From Adiantum capillus-veneris (taxonomy: Eukaryota > Streptophyta > Polypodiopsida > Polypodiales > Pteridaceae): a stretch of DNA of 64,000 nt. The translations under genes and the position numbers were made by a program. Below, piece after piece: positions 10,532 through 22,930 of this stretch (the first letter of the stretch is position 1; the number at the start of each line of letters is the position of its first letter). The DNA is taken from the NCBI GenBank assembly GCA_014529385.2, contig CM043969.1, positions 23,376,446-23,440,445 of the forward strand, in the 5' to 3' direction. The notes below the pieces were generated by a model that worked only from the letters and a program-made list of their open reading frames with translations, was not told where the DNA came from and searched no databases.

Positions 10532-13500
10532 TATGTGGATTCAGGTGCCTCTAATCACATGACGTCTCGTGGAGAGTGGTTTAGAGATATGCGCAAACCA
10601 GATGTGTCAGGCTATGTACAAATAGGAGATGACACAGCTCACCCCATTGCTCATGTAGGGGACATACCTCTAAATACGAAGAGTGGGAAATCAAAGTACT
10701 TAGCAGATGTACTTCATGTCCCAAACATTACAAAGGATCTTGTTTCTGTTGGACAAATGGTTGAGCAGGGTTTGCAGGTTCGCTTCAATCCAAATGGATG
10801 TTATGTAGAAGATTTCCAGAATGGATGTAAGCTGATCACAGAGGGAAAATATGTGGGCAGAATGTTTACGTTGAATGTAGACATGCCTGAGGTAAAAGCT
10901 GCATTATTTGCACAGGGCACAGGTGTTGTGGCTGATGTTGACATTTGGCACAAACGCATTGGCCATGTCAATGAGCAGAGATTGCGCTGCATGCAATCAA
11001 AACAGATTGTAAAAGGTTTGCCCAAATTCAAGGTGGATGGTATGCATAAAGTGTGTGCAGCATGCCAGTTTGGAAAACAGTCAAAGGGCTCATTTCCACA
11101 TGAGCACAATGTATGTAAAAAGACACTTGAGGTGGTGCACACAGATGTTTGGGGTCCAACCAATACTGCAAGTATACATGGTTGCAGGTATTATGTCTCT
11201 TTCATTGATGACCATACAAGGAAAGTATGGGTCTACTTCATGCGTAACAAAAGTGAAGTGTTTGGTCACTTTCAAGACTTCAAAGCCATGATTGAGAAGG
11301 AGACAGATATGCAAATCAAGACATTGAGGTCAGATGGAGGGGGAGAGTACTTCTCCAATGATTTTTCAGATTTTCTGCGAATGCATGGTATACGCAGGCA
11401 GTTTACATGCAGATATACTCCACAACAGAATGGGGTCGCAGAAAGGAAAAATAGGCACATTGCAGAGGTTTCACGTGCATTGATGAATGAGAAGAACATG
11501 CCTCATCATTTCTGGGCTGAAGCCGTAAATACAGCTGTGTACATTATGAACAGGACACCTACAGCTACGGTGCATGATGTAACACCTGAGGAAAAGTTTA
11601 CAGGTTCAAAGCCTGATTTGGCACACTTGAAAGTGTTTGGCTGCATAGCTTACGTGCATGTACCAGATGAGTTGCGTAGGAAATTGGATCCTAAAGTAGA
11701 GAAATGTATTCTTGTGGGATATTCCCTTGAAAAAAAGGGGTACAGGTGCTACAATCCTACTACACGAGAATTACGAGTGAGCAGAGATGTAGTCTTTGAT
11801 GAGATAAGCAGCTGGTACAGTAATGCACATGGCACTATTGGGGCTGATGTAAAAGATGATGTGGTTGTACAAAATGTGAGGCCACAGTCACAGGCTTTGA
11901 GTGGACCACAAGAGTCATCTTCTCGTGGCTCTGTTGAGAAACCATGGAATGGTAGACTACGTACGCAGGTTACTCCACCAACAGGTACATGGAATGTATC
12001 ACGAAAAGGAAAGGAAAAGGTTGATGAACCTCCCTTCATGGCTCATGCATCATCAGGTTTTTCACATGTTGACATGGATTCAGATGGTTTTGAACAAAGT
12101 CTTGATGAGGAATTTGGAATTTCGGCTGTCAGGACACCTGGTGTAAGGAAAGTACAAGAAGATGCTAGAGGGCAAAGGAGTGACACAGGACCGCGCAGAT
12201 CTAATAGAGTCAGAAATCCAATTCAGAAATTGACTTATGATGGGTATCTAACGCATCACCAAGCCTACATGGCTAAGGTGATACAGGATGTGGAGCCCAC
12301 ATGTTTTGAGGATGCAGTTGGAAATGTGCATTGGGATGATGCAATGAATGAAGAGATGGCTGCATTGGAAGCAAACGACACATGGGAGTTGGTGCCATTG
12401 CCAAGTGGCAAGAAATCTATTGGCTATAAATGGGTGTATAAAACCAAGAATAAGGCTGATGGTAACATTGAGCATCACAAGGCAAGGCTGGTCGCAAAGG
12501 GTTATGCACAGACGTATGGCATAGACTATGAGGAGACCTTTTCTCCAGTGGCAAAGATGACGACTGTGAGAGCTGTCATAGCAGTGGCTGCATCTAGAGG
12601 ATGGATTATGCATCAAATGGATGTAAAGAATGCCTTCTTGAATGGTGAGTTGCAAGAGGAAGTGTATATGGATCAGCCACCTGGTTATGTCGATCCAGGT
12701 TACCTAGATTATGTATGCAGACTTCTCAAAGCTTTGTATGGTTTGAAGTAGGGCTCTAGATCATGGTATGACAGGATTGCCAAGTATCTTGTCAGTATTG
12801 GTTTTAGGAGAGCTCATGTTGATCATTCAATCTATGTATGTGAGAGTGATGTGGGGATTGTGTTCATTACCATATATGTAGATGACCTTATTATTGTTGG
12901 TGACAATGCTATGGAGATTGACCATGTGAAGGGTCTTCTCAAACAAGAGTTTGAAATGAAAGATTTAGGCGAGTTGCGCTACTTTCTTGGCATTGAGGTG
13001 ATCAGGACTCCAGAGAGTGTATGGCTATCACAGAGACAGTATGCTTTGGACATGTTGTCAAAGTATGGTATGGCTGATTGTAAGCCAATTTCTATTCCCT
13101 TGGATGTGAATGCAAAGCTGAGTGCAGAGAAGGGTGATGTTGTTGAGGATGTCAACATGTACAGGAAGATTGTGGGTAGTCTAATCTACTTGACTATCAC
13201 GAGGCCAAACTTGAGCTACACAGTAGGCTTGGAGAGTTAGTTCATGCAGCTTCCGAGGAAGCCACATTTGGATGGAGTACGACGCACACTTAGGTATGTG
13301 CAAGGTACTCTTGACTACGCATTGTTCTATGCAACAGATGCACCATTAGCATTGTATGGGTATACAGATGCAGATTGGGCAGGTAGCATTGTTGATAGGA
13401 GATCTACGAGTGGCTTCATGTTCTCTTTTGGGAGTGCTGCTGTTACTTGGAGCAGCAAAAAACAGCCTACAGTTGCTTTATCGAGCACAGAGGCCGAGTA

Positions 13501-13783
13501 CAGAGGTGCAGCAGTTGCAGCGTGCGAGGTAGCTTGGCTACGCACATTACTTGAGGACTTGGGAGTGCAGGTGGACCAGCAGATTTTCATCCATTGTGAC
13601 AACCTCAGCAGCATGCAGTTGGCTAGGAACCCAGTGTTCCATGCCAGGACCAAACACATAGAGGTCCATTACCACTACGTTCGAGAGCGAGTGTTGGCGG
13701 GCGACATCAACTTGGTCTACGTCAGCACAGAGGAGCAGATAGCGGATATCTTTACCAACGCCCTCGGAGCTGAGAAGCTTTGA
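10532..13783 (+). pseudogene. Copia Pol: protease, integrase, RT, RNase H
   Basis: One frame, interrupted by TAG at 12749 and 13238. Protease: [10 protein letters not shown] at the start. Pre-integrase zinc part: [12 protein letters not shown] and CAACQFGK. Integrase core: Asp in VVHTDVWGP, Asp in LRSDGGGEY, Glu in [33 protein letters not shown] and active site YVDDLII near 12875. RNase H: YTDADWAGS, LSSTEAEYRG, HCDNLS. Both stops sit where the family has Gln (LYGLK-stop, then before FMQ), consistent with CAG to TAG. A further TAG at 10529 precedes the protease. Confidence 0.95.
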
Positions 13784-13823
13784 CGTTTCCGGACTATGCT
13801 TGGACTCTACGACATGCAGAGCT

Positions 13824-13833
13824 CAAGGAGGAG
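13824..13833 (+). other. Copia polypurine tract
   Basis: AAGGAGGAG lies directly before the LTR start TGTTGAG. Confidence 0.85.
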
Positions 13834-14155
13834 TGTTGAGATGTCGAGCTATACACCTTGAGCTAGCATCCACTACGGGTGTTGGCCGCTTACGGCATTT
13901 ACTCACTGGCGCGTTAGGTGACCGACACGGAGGATCTCTGCAAGTGATTCTACAGCTGGACTACACTTATAGTGCCAGCCTAGTACACTTCTAGCGAGTT
14001 CACACTTAGTGACCGCATGTACATATGTGCTACTTTTCAGCTTTAGCACTTAGCCATTTTGTACTCTCTTTTCTGTAAAGAAGAAGAAGAAGCTTTCCAT
14101 CTCTGTGTGCTTTGTGCTTGTCTTGTGTAGCTCTCTTGCATCCTCATTCTTTACA
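13834..14155 (+). repeat. Copia 3' LTR, complete (322 bp)
   Basis: Begins TGTTGAG and ends TTTACA. The next five bases, CATAA (14156-14160), continue Gy2 LTR sequence; the uninterrupted target is seen at 21394-21398 in the other Gy2 LTR. Confidence 0.93.
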
Positions 14156-14912
14156 CATAAGTGATAGCCTTCTGACATGTGTCCCCCTTTTCCCTTTTGT
14201 GAGAGCTTTAGGTAATTAAATAATTAAACTAAACTCTCATTGGACCCCTTTGCCTCCTGGCCAATAGGAATCAGGCAAGCCATGGGGCTCCTGAATGCTC
14301 ATTGGACCCCTTGGGAGACTGCCCAATAGTCTTCTAGGAGACTTAATTCTCATTGGTTTATTTTATTAAATGTTTTTAAATTAATTAAACTAGATTTATT
14401 CTAGCTTAATTTTCATTGGTCCACTTCAAGGGTCATCCAATAGAAATTGGGCACACCTTGTGGGCATCTTGCCTAGGGAGTTGACATGTGTCCCTCATCC
14501 CTTTGTGTAAAGGGAGCTTGTGTGTGTGTGTGTGGATTTCTCTCTCATCCCCTACCTTTAGGGCTCGCCCCCTTCCATGTAGGGATGTGCAAAGACTTTT
14601 AGGGCACACACAAAGAATCCAATTTTCCCTAGGGTTGACCTTTGGACACAACCTTTGAGTTTTGGAACCTTAGCATTTTGGAAGTCTTAATGGGCTGAAC
14701 CTTAGGGTCTTTTTAGCCCATTGTTGCACATGGCTCTTTTGCAGATGGCCCCCCCTTTGGATCCCTATTTTCCCTCCTTTGGATCCCTACTGTGGCCGGT
14801 CTGCTAGCTTAACCAATATTCTAGCTTTTTCTCCCCTGGCCTTCCCCACATTAAATGATCAGTTTAATATGAGAAAATCATTTAGGAGAATTAGAAATTG
14901 ATTATTATGACA
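14156..14912 (-). repeat. Gy2 3' LTR, part right of the Copia
   Basis: Matches 21394-22153 at about 98% and ends TATGACA. It contains several 'attggaccccttg' and 'cccaatag' style short repeats and a (TG)n tract near 14520. Confidence 0.92.
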
Positions 14913-14926
14913 TTACCTCTCTCTTG
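14913..14926 (-). other. Gy2 polypurine tract
   Basis: On the minus strand AAGAGAGAGGTAA abuts the LTR tip TGTCATA. From 14927 to 15268 no gene is seen; this is the 3' untranslated part of Gy2. Confidence 0.65.
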
Positions 14927-15268
14927 AAATCATAGTCGTCCTCGACTATGGTGTAGAGAAGATAAAGCATGCTCATGAGTCCTTTTCTTAGCGGGTAGAG
15001 GATCCCTATGTTACCCTATGACATCATTCCACAATGGATGACTAGTCCATTTGGTGCTTGAGAGCTTGAGGCTTCCGCAAGCATGTCTGCACATTAGTCC
15101 TATCAGTCTTCCATAGTAGAGTGACAAGCTCTACTTGGTGTTTGGGAGACGTCGTCTCTGCAAACTTGATCTAAGCATGCATACTACTTCATTTTTGTGC
15201 ACAAATAAAGAAAAAGAGAGTCTTATAAGACAAAAATTTTGTTCATTTTTAACATTTTGTACATTTGC

Positions 15269-16080
15269 TTACTCTTGGGAAGCATTGACAAGGTTTAGGT
15301 TATCCTTTAGTTGTATGCCTTGCATCCATCTAGCATCTTCAAAAGGATAATTCTTAAACTTAATAAGATATCGTCGGATAGTCTTACCGCCTCTTAGTAC
15401 CTTGTCTTCATGTCGGAGAATGGACTCAGGCTACAGCACCTCTTCTTGGTCCTCGATCTCCGGTGGGTCTTCAATAGTTGGTTCTTGAGGTGGCTCTCCT
15501 TTGTAAGGCTTTAATAGGCTCACATGAAAAGCATTGTGTATGAGCCAATGATTGGGCAACTTGAGTTGATAGGCCATCTCATTGATTGGCCTAAGAATCT
15601 GAAAGGGACCATAGTACCTTTTTGCTAGTTTAGCATAGTACTTTTGGTGACCCGTAGGATTCTTGCCCGTTGTGTGCCTTAATCGAGCCTTGGGAAACTT
15701 TACCAAAACCCAATCGTTTTCTTTAAAGGCTTGGGCTCTTCTGTGCTTGTCAGCAGCGGCCTTTTGCCTTTGCTGTGAGATAGAGATAGCATCCTTAATC
15801 TTTTGGAAAGATTCTTGTAGGTCTCGGCTATACTCATCTGCAGCGAAGATCTTCCCATGTACCTTAAGTAGCAATGGACTTTTTGATCTTCCCTCAATTA
15901 CCTCGAAAGGTGCTTTTCCTGTGGAAGTATGTACAGTGTTATTGTAAGCTTACTCCACTAAGGGTAAGTACTTCTCCCATTGGGATCTTTGATCTACTTC
16001 CGTTACATAGGCTTTTAGTAGATCGAGAATGGTTAGGTTAGCTATTTCACTTTGGCCATCAGTTTGTGGATGATTGGCCG
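15269..16080 (-). pseudogene. Gy2 integrase C-terminus and chromodomain
   Basis: Downstream of the core come NHPQTDGQSEIANL (holding the catalytic Glu), the barrel domain FKENDWVLVKFPKARLR and HNAFHVSLLKPYKGE. A short chromodomain-like tail follows after a TAG at about 15431: ILRHEDKVLRGGKTIRRYL and YPFEDARWM. The stop lies where relatives have Gln. In this clade the tail guides insertion into particular chromatin. The frame differs from the integrase core ORF, so a frameshift lies near 16100. Confidence 0.88.
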
Positions 16081-16101
16081 AAGAGAAGTTTAGCCTTGTT
16101 C

Positions 16102-16851
16102 CTAAATTCTCAAAGAGACCTTCCAAAAATTACTGGTCATTCTAGGATCTCTATCCGACACTATGGACATGGGCAAGCCATGGTACTTGAAAATTTGTGA
16201 AATAAAGAGGGTTGCCATTTGATGGGCTTTGATAGTCTTTTTGACAGGTATAAAATGAGATTGTTTACTAAACCTGTCTACTATCGTCCATATTCCCGTA
16301 TTCCCATGGATAGACTTTGGCAATCCAAAGATAAAATCCATGGATATGCTCTCCCATGGTGAATTAGGGATTGGCAAGGGTTGAAGCAATCCAAGTTGCT
16401 TCCCTCTATCAAATTTTGTCTTTTGGCATACCACACATTTGGAAACATACTCTTGTATGCTCACTTTCATGGTAGGCCAATAGAAATATGTTTAAATTCC
16501 CTTTAAGGTAGACTGAATCCCTCTATGCCCCGCATAAGGTGGAGAATGAGATTCATACATTACTTTCTCACGTAGTGAGTTAGTAACGCATAGTCTATTG
16601 CCATAGAGAAGATAACCATCTTGTAAAGTAAATGGTTCTTCTTTCTTCCCTAATGGAAGGGCTGAAATCACATCTCTAAAATCGGGATCAATAGCATACT
16701 CATCTATCATTGAAGATAGATCATTGTGAGTTGCTATGGAAACGGCATTCACTCTCGGCCATCTTGAGAGTGCATCAGCTACTTGATTATGCTTGCCAGC
16801 AATGTGAGCAATATGAAAATGAAATTGCGAAAGGAAATTTTCCCACCTCAT
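16102..16851 (-). pseudogene. Gy2 RNase H end, integrase zinc domain and core
   Basis: RNase H ends with AGKHNQVADALSRWPR. The zinc domain has HSPPYAGHRGIQ and CVVCQKTKFDRG, and the core has the catalytic Asp residues in ISMDFIFGLP and VSDRDPRMTS. A stop near 16491 (GI-stop) interrupts the same frame. Confidence 0.9.
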
Positions 16852-16994
16852 TTGTTTTTCGGAGAGCTTGTTCTATGTCATGAAGTACTTAAGACTTTGG
16901 TGATCCGTTCGCAGAATGAAAGGAGTCCCCAATAAATAGTGCTTCCATGAGTCTAAGGCATGTAGAACTGCAAGGAGTTCCTTTTCGTATATGC

Positions 16995-17927
16995 CTAGAG
17001 CTTGCTCAACAGGGCGATCCTTTGACTCTCATAGCCTATGGCGTGCCCTTCTTGGAGCAAAACAGCTCCAAGGCAATAACCACAAGCATCGCATTGGACC
17101 TCAAATGGTTTTAAGAGATCCGGTAGTGTAAGCACAAGTTGAGAGATAAGCTTTTCGAAAGCATTGTTCTCCTTAGCAGACCATGTATACCTAACGCTTT
17201 TCTTTGTTAGGTCATGTAATGGTCCCGCAATTTGTGAGAACTTTTCTATGAAGCGTCTATAGTATGCACACATACCTATGAAGCTTCTTAGTTCATGCAG
17301 ATTCCTTGGTTTAGGCCATCCTTTTATTACCTCTAACTTGGATGGATCCATTTGGATGCCATCTTGAGAGATAATGTGACCTAAATACTGAATCTCTTGC
17401 AAGAAAAATTCACTTTTCTTTCGATTAACATAAAGTTTATTCTCTCTTAAAACTTGAAATATTACCTGGAGGTGTTGCTTGTGTTCCTCCAATGAATTAG
17501 AGTAGATGATAATATCATCAAAGAACACTCCAGTAAAGGTTCGATGAGGCCTGAACAACTTTTCCATCAAGCGGTTGAATGTGGCTGGTGCATTGGTCAA
17601 GCCAAAAGGCATGACAATGTATTCGTAAAGACCAAATGTAGTACGAAATGCGGTCTTTACAATGTCTTGATCAACTATCCTTATTTGATGATAGCCACTT
17701 TTTAGGTCAACCCCACTGAAGTAGGTCGATCCTTCTAGCTTATCAAATAGGTCTTCTACCTGTGGAACGGGAAACCTATTCTTGATAGTGATCCTATTTA
17801 GTGCTCTATAGTCGACACACATACGATATGTGCCGTCTTTGTTTTGCACTAATAGCACAGGTGAGAAAAATGGAGATGAGTTTGGCCTAACCATACCCTT
17901 CTCAACTAACTCATGCACTTGCCGCAT
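16995..17927 (-). pseudogene. Gy2 reverse transcriptase and RNase H start
   Basis: Motifs in order: [45 protein letters not shown], active site FFDDIIIYS (first position Phe), then LGHIISQDGIQ and RSFIGMCAYYRRFI. RNase H begins at VQCDACGYCLGAVL. A TAA upstream (SQAQ-stop-EEIMRQ) separates it from gag-protease, where relatives have Gln. A frameshift follows near 16990. Confidence 0.93.
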
Positions 17928-17936
17928 AATCTCCTC

Positions 17937-20162
17937 TTATTGAGCTTGAGAAACTCTATAAGGAGGTTTATTAGGCGGTGAACTTCCTGGAAGAAATTCA
18001 ATTTCATGGTCATTATTACCTCGTTTAGGAGGTAGCTCACAAGGGATGTCTTCAATAAAAACATCTTGAAACCCCTTGAGAAAATTGGATAACTGTAATT
18101 CCTTTTGGTTTCTTTTATTTTCTTTTGCTAAAGCATTAGGTTCATTTTGAGAGCTCTTTATTGTCTTGTTGAAAGCTGGTGTATGTACAATGGGGATGGT
18201 GTTACCCATTTCCTTAGCATCTATATACATGTCTTTTTCCCTGAACTTAAAGGAGATTCTCCTTTCAAGAAATTTAACATCGGCAGCCAGGGGGTCAAAC
18301 CATGGTGCCCCTAGGATTACATCCTCATGCTTGGGAGGAGAGATAAAGAAGTCCTCTTTGTCCACATAGCCTTGGACATGAAGCCTCAATTTCGCGATTA
18401 AGGGAGTGACTGAAGCTTCTTGCCCCTTGAAGGAACTGTCTGCGGGTAGGGCATCTCCCATCTCGTAGGATTGTATTCCTAGCTTGGTGGCCAACTCTAT
18501 AGATATAAAATTGTGAGTAGAACCAGGGTCAAAGAGAATAAAAGCATCATGTTCTCTTACCTTTCCCCAAGCATGGCATAGAGGAGATCCTTTGTGGTGA
18601 GTTTGGTGAGTCTCATCCTCTTGGATTTCAACCAAGGAAGCTCTAGGAGGATCTTGGCGGTTGTTCTTTTGGGGACAAGCGTGGTACGCATGCCCTTGTT
18701 CGCCGCACTCGAAACACCGGTTATCCTTACGATAACGCTCAAGCTCCTCAGGAGAGAGTTTATTCTTACCTTTGTAAACTCCCTTCTCTTTAGCTTTGAT
18801 GGAGTTGCCCTTAGGAGACTTTTGGACATTGTCCTTCCCCTTAGGCTCATTGGAACCCTTATTTTCCGGGGGCTTATTTTTTCTTTTTGCCCCCGTTTGG
18901 AAATTGATTCGAGAGGCGACCATAGTGTGGTGTATTACCGCCGATATGGTACGTGGTCTTTGGGAGTTGACATACTCCGCCATTTCTTCGGTTAAGCCCG
19001 CACAAAATTATTGCTTTTGCTCTCCAAAATCTAACTTTTTGAAGACAGTGGCTTTGAGTTGTAGGTCCCAAAACCTATCTACATATTTGTGGATAGATTC
19101 ATTGGGAGAGAGCTTTAAGCTTCTCCATTCGGTGAGTACTTTGTCTTTGGCATCGGAGGCCAAAAACTGCTTCATAATGGAAGCTCTTAAAGCTTCCCAT
19201 GTTCATGGAGCTTCATCGTTGGCTCGTAGGCTAGACCACCATTGTTTGGAAGAATTTTGAAAGTGCATAGCTACATGGCGTAGCTTAGAGGACTCCGTGA
19301 AGCCCTCATCTCCAAACGCCGCATCGAATTGTTGGATAAAGGCCAAGACTTTGTCCGTAGCACCAAAGGTACCACCATAGGTAAGGAAAGAGATGCTCTT
19401 CCCTCCCTCTTTGAATTTCTTCAACTTGGACGACCTCTTCCATGCGGCATAGGATTTCCTATGACCTCTTCTTTTTGATGGTTCAAAGGTTGCACCATCA
19501 CTTTCTTCAGAAGGTGAAGAATTTGAAGAAGGTGGAGAAGAGGGTGACCTCTTTCTCGCCTTTTTTCTGTCTTGATCTTTGTCGTCTTCACCATAGCTTT
19601 CATAAGAGGAAGAGGATGAAGAAGATGGAGAAGAGGGTGTCCTCTTTCTCGCCTTTTTCTTCTCTTGCTTTTTATCATCCCTCTTTGAATTATGGCATGG
19701 AGAAGAGTGTGATGGTCTTCTCCGCTTTGGTGGTGATGGAGAGCGTTTAGCCCGCCGTCTTCGTGGATCCATCTCCGCCGAGGTGGCGGGAGACTCGCTT
19801 CTTTCTTGTTCCTTCGGTGGAGGCTCTTGAGTTCTCCTTTGGGAAGGAGATGCATCATCAAGAAGTAAATTCTTGAGCCCTTCATATGGATTCTCTTCTT
19901 CTTCCCGAATCGGAGAGAGACCTCTTTTGGTAGTCTCACAAGGAGGCTTCCTAGGTGTTCTCTCGTCATGGTGATGAGCTTGGAGAATCCCGTGAGCACA
20001 GAGCTGCCGTTGCACTTCACTTTGGAGAGATGGATTGCCCATGGCTTGTTGAAGCCTAGAAACAAGATAGTTAACAAGCATTGAAGCATCATTAGTAGCT
20101 TGCTCATGAGAAAAATCAAAGTTATCAACATTAATTTCACTCTCTTTACTATTGTCAGCCAT
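17937..20162 (-). pseudogene. Gy2 Gag and protease
   Basis: Starts MADNSKESEINVDNFDF. Residues 85-230 are a highly charged Ser/Arg/Lys-rich stretch with an internal duplication (KKARKRTPSSP and KKARKRSPSSP), unusual for gag. The gag core (ATDKVLAFIQQFDAAFG, WRSLKLSPNESIHKYVDRFW) comes next, interrupted by TGA at about 19203 and TAA at about 18984. A CCHC knuckle CFECGEQGHAYHAC and the protease site FDPGSTHNFIS with VILGAPWF follow. All parts share one frame. Confidence 0.9.
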
Positions 20163-20545
20163 TCTAACAACTTTTACGTGTACTTTGGCACTTCAAGCCC
20201 TAGTTGCTACTCCTCTTTACCCCTTTAGAAAAAGCACTCAAGCTACTGTACCCGCGGCTCAAATACCATTAATTTCAAGGAATAGAAGAGAGGGTCTTTC
20301 GACACCAAAACAGCATCGGCTCCTGTCAAGCTTCTAATAGCTCAATAGTAGTTAAGCCGTAGGAAATCCCCATAGGACTCCACTATTAAGACCATAGCTC
20401 TCGATGGTGATGCCCCATTAACTGCACGAAGGCAGGCGCACTGCAAGGCTGAAAAATCCCTATTCTACTTACTCACAGGCAATTAATAATGCCAACCATT
20501 TGTAACTAGCTTGAGAACCTCCCTTCATGAGCAAGAAAAGAGAAA

Positions 20546-20563
20546 CCTTGAGCTCTGATACCA
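20546..20563 (-). other. Gy2 primer-binding site (initiator tRNA-Met)
   Basis: On the minus strand it reads TGGTATCAGAGCTCAAGG, one base inside the LTR start at 20565. From 20164 to 20545 lies the untranslated leader; no ORF of note. Confidence 0.88.
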
Positions 20564-20564
20564 A

Positions 20565-22153
20565 TGTAACATTTGATGGCCTAATAACTTATGTGTAGCG
20601 GAAATTAGCATGAACATAGTGGGCATTTCATTAGAATAGATTCCTAATGAGAATTACAAGAGTGCTTGGGTGGAGAGAGCAACAAAAAGCATAACACCTA
20701 GTTAGATAGCATCGACAATACTTTCAAAAGAGAGAGCAATTAAGCTATTGACAATAGTTGAGGACCGGATTTTCATGGAGCCGGTCCCCTCTCCAAAAGG
20801 CTTTGTATTATGGTTTCTCCCATCAAGAGAGACATTGTACAATACAATTCTTTGTGTTCCTTCAAGACTAGCTAGTGCAATGAAGATGGAAACTTCATGC
20901 ACTAAGCAAAACACTTAACAAACACAACTTGAATTATCCCCGTTCTCAGACCCAAGACCTCACACACCTTCGAAGATGGTGAGAGCTAGCAGGGTATGAG
21001 AGTAGATTGAGAGGAAGAAGGAGTATCTTACGAGAAAGATGTACATCTCCTCACATAATCACTCATATGTAGCATAGCTTAGCTTAGTAATTAGCTTGGT
21101 AGAGGAGATGAGCATGCATTGAAGCTTGACTCTTGGTTGGATTTGCATCCACATGCCAAGAGAGTGTTGATGTAGGCTTCTATCTCACAAGCTTGGAATA
21201 GGTGATGAGTTCTCCATTAAAGCTTGGGAAGAGATAGTCTTCTCTTTCTTCACACATGAGCTTGTGTGAGTGTGTGTGTGATAATGCCTTGCAAAAATCA
21301 GCCCCCTCTCTCTCTTGGGCGAGCCCTCTTGCTAAATGCTCTTCCTGAAGCCTCATTGGCCCTCCCCAAGTGAAGCCAATTACAATTAAGCAGCATAAGT
21401 GATAGCCTTCTGACATGTGTCCCCCTTTTCCCTTTTGTGAGAGCTTTAGGTAATTAAATAATTAAACTAAACTCTCATTGGACCCCTTTGCCTCCTAGCC
21501 AATAGGAATCAGGCAAGCCATGGGGCTCCTGAATGCTCATTGGACCCCTTGGGAGACTGCCCAATAGTCTTCTAGGAGACTTAATTCTCATTGGTTTATT
21601 TTATTAAATGTTTTTAAATTAATTAAACTAGATTTACTCTAGCTTAATTTTCATTGGTCCACTTCAAGGGTCATCGAATAGAAATTGGGCACACCTTGTG
21701 GGCATCTAGCCTAGGGAGTTGACATGTGTCCCTCATTCCCTTTGTGTAAAGGGAGCCTGTGTGTGTGTGTGTGTGGCTTTCTCTCTCATCCCCTACCTTT
21801 AGGGCTCGCCCCCTCCAATGTAGGGATTTGCAAAGACTTTTAGGGCACACACAAAGCATCCAATTTTCCCTAGGGTTGACCTTTGGACACAACCTTTGAA
21901 TTTTGGAACCTTAGCATTTTGGAAGTCTTAATGGGCTGAACCTTAGGGTCTTTTTAGCCCATTTTTGCACATGGCTCTTTTGCAGATGTCCCCCCCTTTG
22001 GATCCCTATTTTCCCTCCTTTGGATCCCTACTGTGGCCGGTCTGCTAGCTTAACCAATATTCTAGCTTTTTCGCCCCTGGCCTTCCCCACATTAAATGAT
22101 CAGTTTAATATGAGAAAATCATTTAGGAGAATTAGATATTGATTATTATGACA
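20565..22153 (-). repeat. Gy2 5' LTR, complete (1589 bp)
   Basis: Starts TGTAACATTTG and ends TATGACA (TGT/ACA tips). Its right part matches 14156-14912. The uninterrupted Copia target site CATAA lies at 21394-21398. Confidence 0.9.
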
Positions 22154-22918
22154 GTAAACCCTTTGAAGCTCATGGAGATGTTAATGTATTTTCATGAAGG
22201 CATCACATCTGGTTATTACATCATCCAAGGCATAGCATTCAACTCTCATGGCTCATATGGTAAGTATAAATCAATTTGAACTGCCATTACCCGGCCATGG
22301 TATACAAATCGACTGAAGCACTAGCTATCAATGCACTATAAGAGATGAGATTCTTAACATGATACCATTTTCCGAAAACCTGGTTGAAGCTCAAAAATTA
22401 CCAGATGAACAATTGCCTGAGGTGACCAGTGGTACGGAACTCTACCTCGGTGAAACTTAAATTGGCCACATCTTGACAGTCGAAACTGTGATTGACAAAT
22501 TGAAAATACTGAAATGCTCCTCAAAGTGAACAATTTAGGGCCATACACTTATATCAACTTTGGCCCTTCATCAACAGTTGCCCAATCCGGTACGGATCTG
22601 CTACTGCTCAACCTTCAAACTGACATAACTTCATATTTGTAGCTCCAATTGACAAGCCGTAAAGACAGGCCTGTAAAGCACTTCAAGTACTAAAATTCCG
22701 ATCAATAAAATCCTAGCTATCACTGCCTCAAACATACTCTCTGTTAGCATTAACAAGATATCTTTTGGCCCTTTAGATCCGCATCTCGCATACTTTTAGC
22801 TTAGAATTGGCTTGTTATCAAAGCCCTTAGTACTGTTGAATAATCATGTAGGATGAAAATAAACCTGATTGGTATACCTTTGCTAATTTTCTTGTCATGG
22901 AAGCGAAGCTGTACAACA
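22154..22918 (-). repeat. TRG 3' LTR, part right of Gy2
   Basis: 22154-22388 matches 26815-27051, and 22389-22918 matches 35525-36041, both at roughly 88-90% by eye. It ends ACAACA directly before the purine tract. Confidence 0.88.
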
Positions 22919-22930
22919 TCCACCCCCTCT
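22919..22930 (-). other. TRG polypurine tract
   Basis: On the minus strand AGAGGGGGTGGA abuts the LTR tip TGTTG. It is the same 12-mer as in Gy1. Confidence 0.8.

Larger units (their letters stand above)
9082..14155 (+). mobile_element. Ty1/Copia LTR retrotransposon, 5' LTR split by Gy1
   Basis: LTR, tRNA-iMet primer site, gag, protease, integrase, RT, RNase H, purine tract and LTR follow in that order on the plus strand. Integrase before RT is diagnostic of Copia. The first 77 bases of its 5' LTR lie left of Gy1, outside the window. The shared 245 bases of the two LTRs differ at 5 positions (about 2%). The polyprotein has in-frame stops and a gag/pol frame change, so this copy is defective. 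It lies inside the 3' LTR of Gy2; the target CATAA follows at 14156. Confidence 0.96.
14156..22153 (-). mobile_element. Chromodomain Ty3/Gypsy element Gy2, 3' LTR split by Copia
   Basis: Minus-strand order is LTR, iMet primer site, gag, zinc knuckle, protease, RT, RNase H, integrase, chromodomain-like tail, purine tract, LTR. The right LTR is full (1589 bp). The left one is cut by the Copia, and only its last 757 bases are in the window. The shared LTR parts differ by roughly 16 substitutions plus small indels, about 2%. Several stops and two frameshifts make it non-functional. It inserted into the 3' LTR of TRG: the flank at 22154 continues sequence seen uninterrupted near 26815. Confidence 0.94.

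Noticed and set aside
9558-13783. Stop-codon readthrough or a variant genetic code in Copia
   Set aside because: Both TAG and TAA occur at different conserved residues (Trp, Gln), which fits plain decay.
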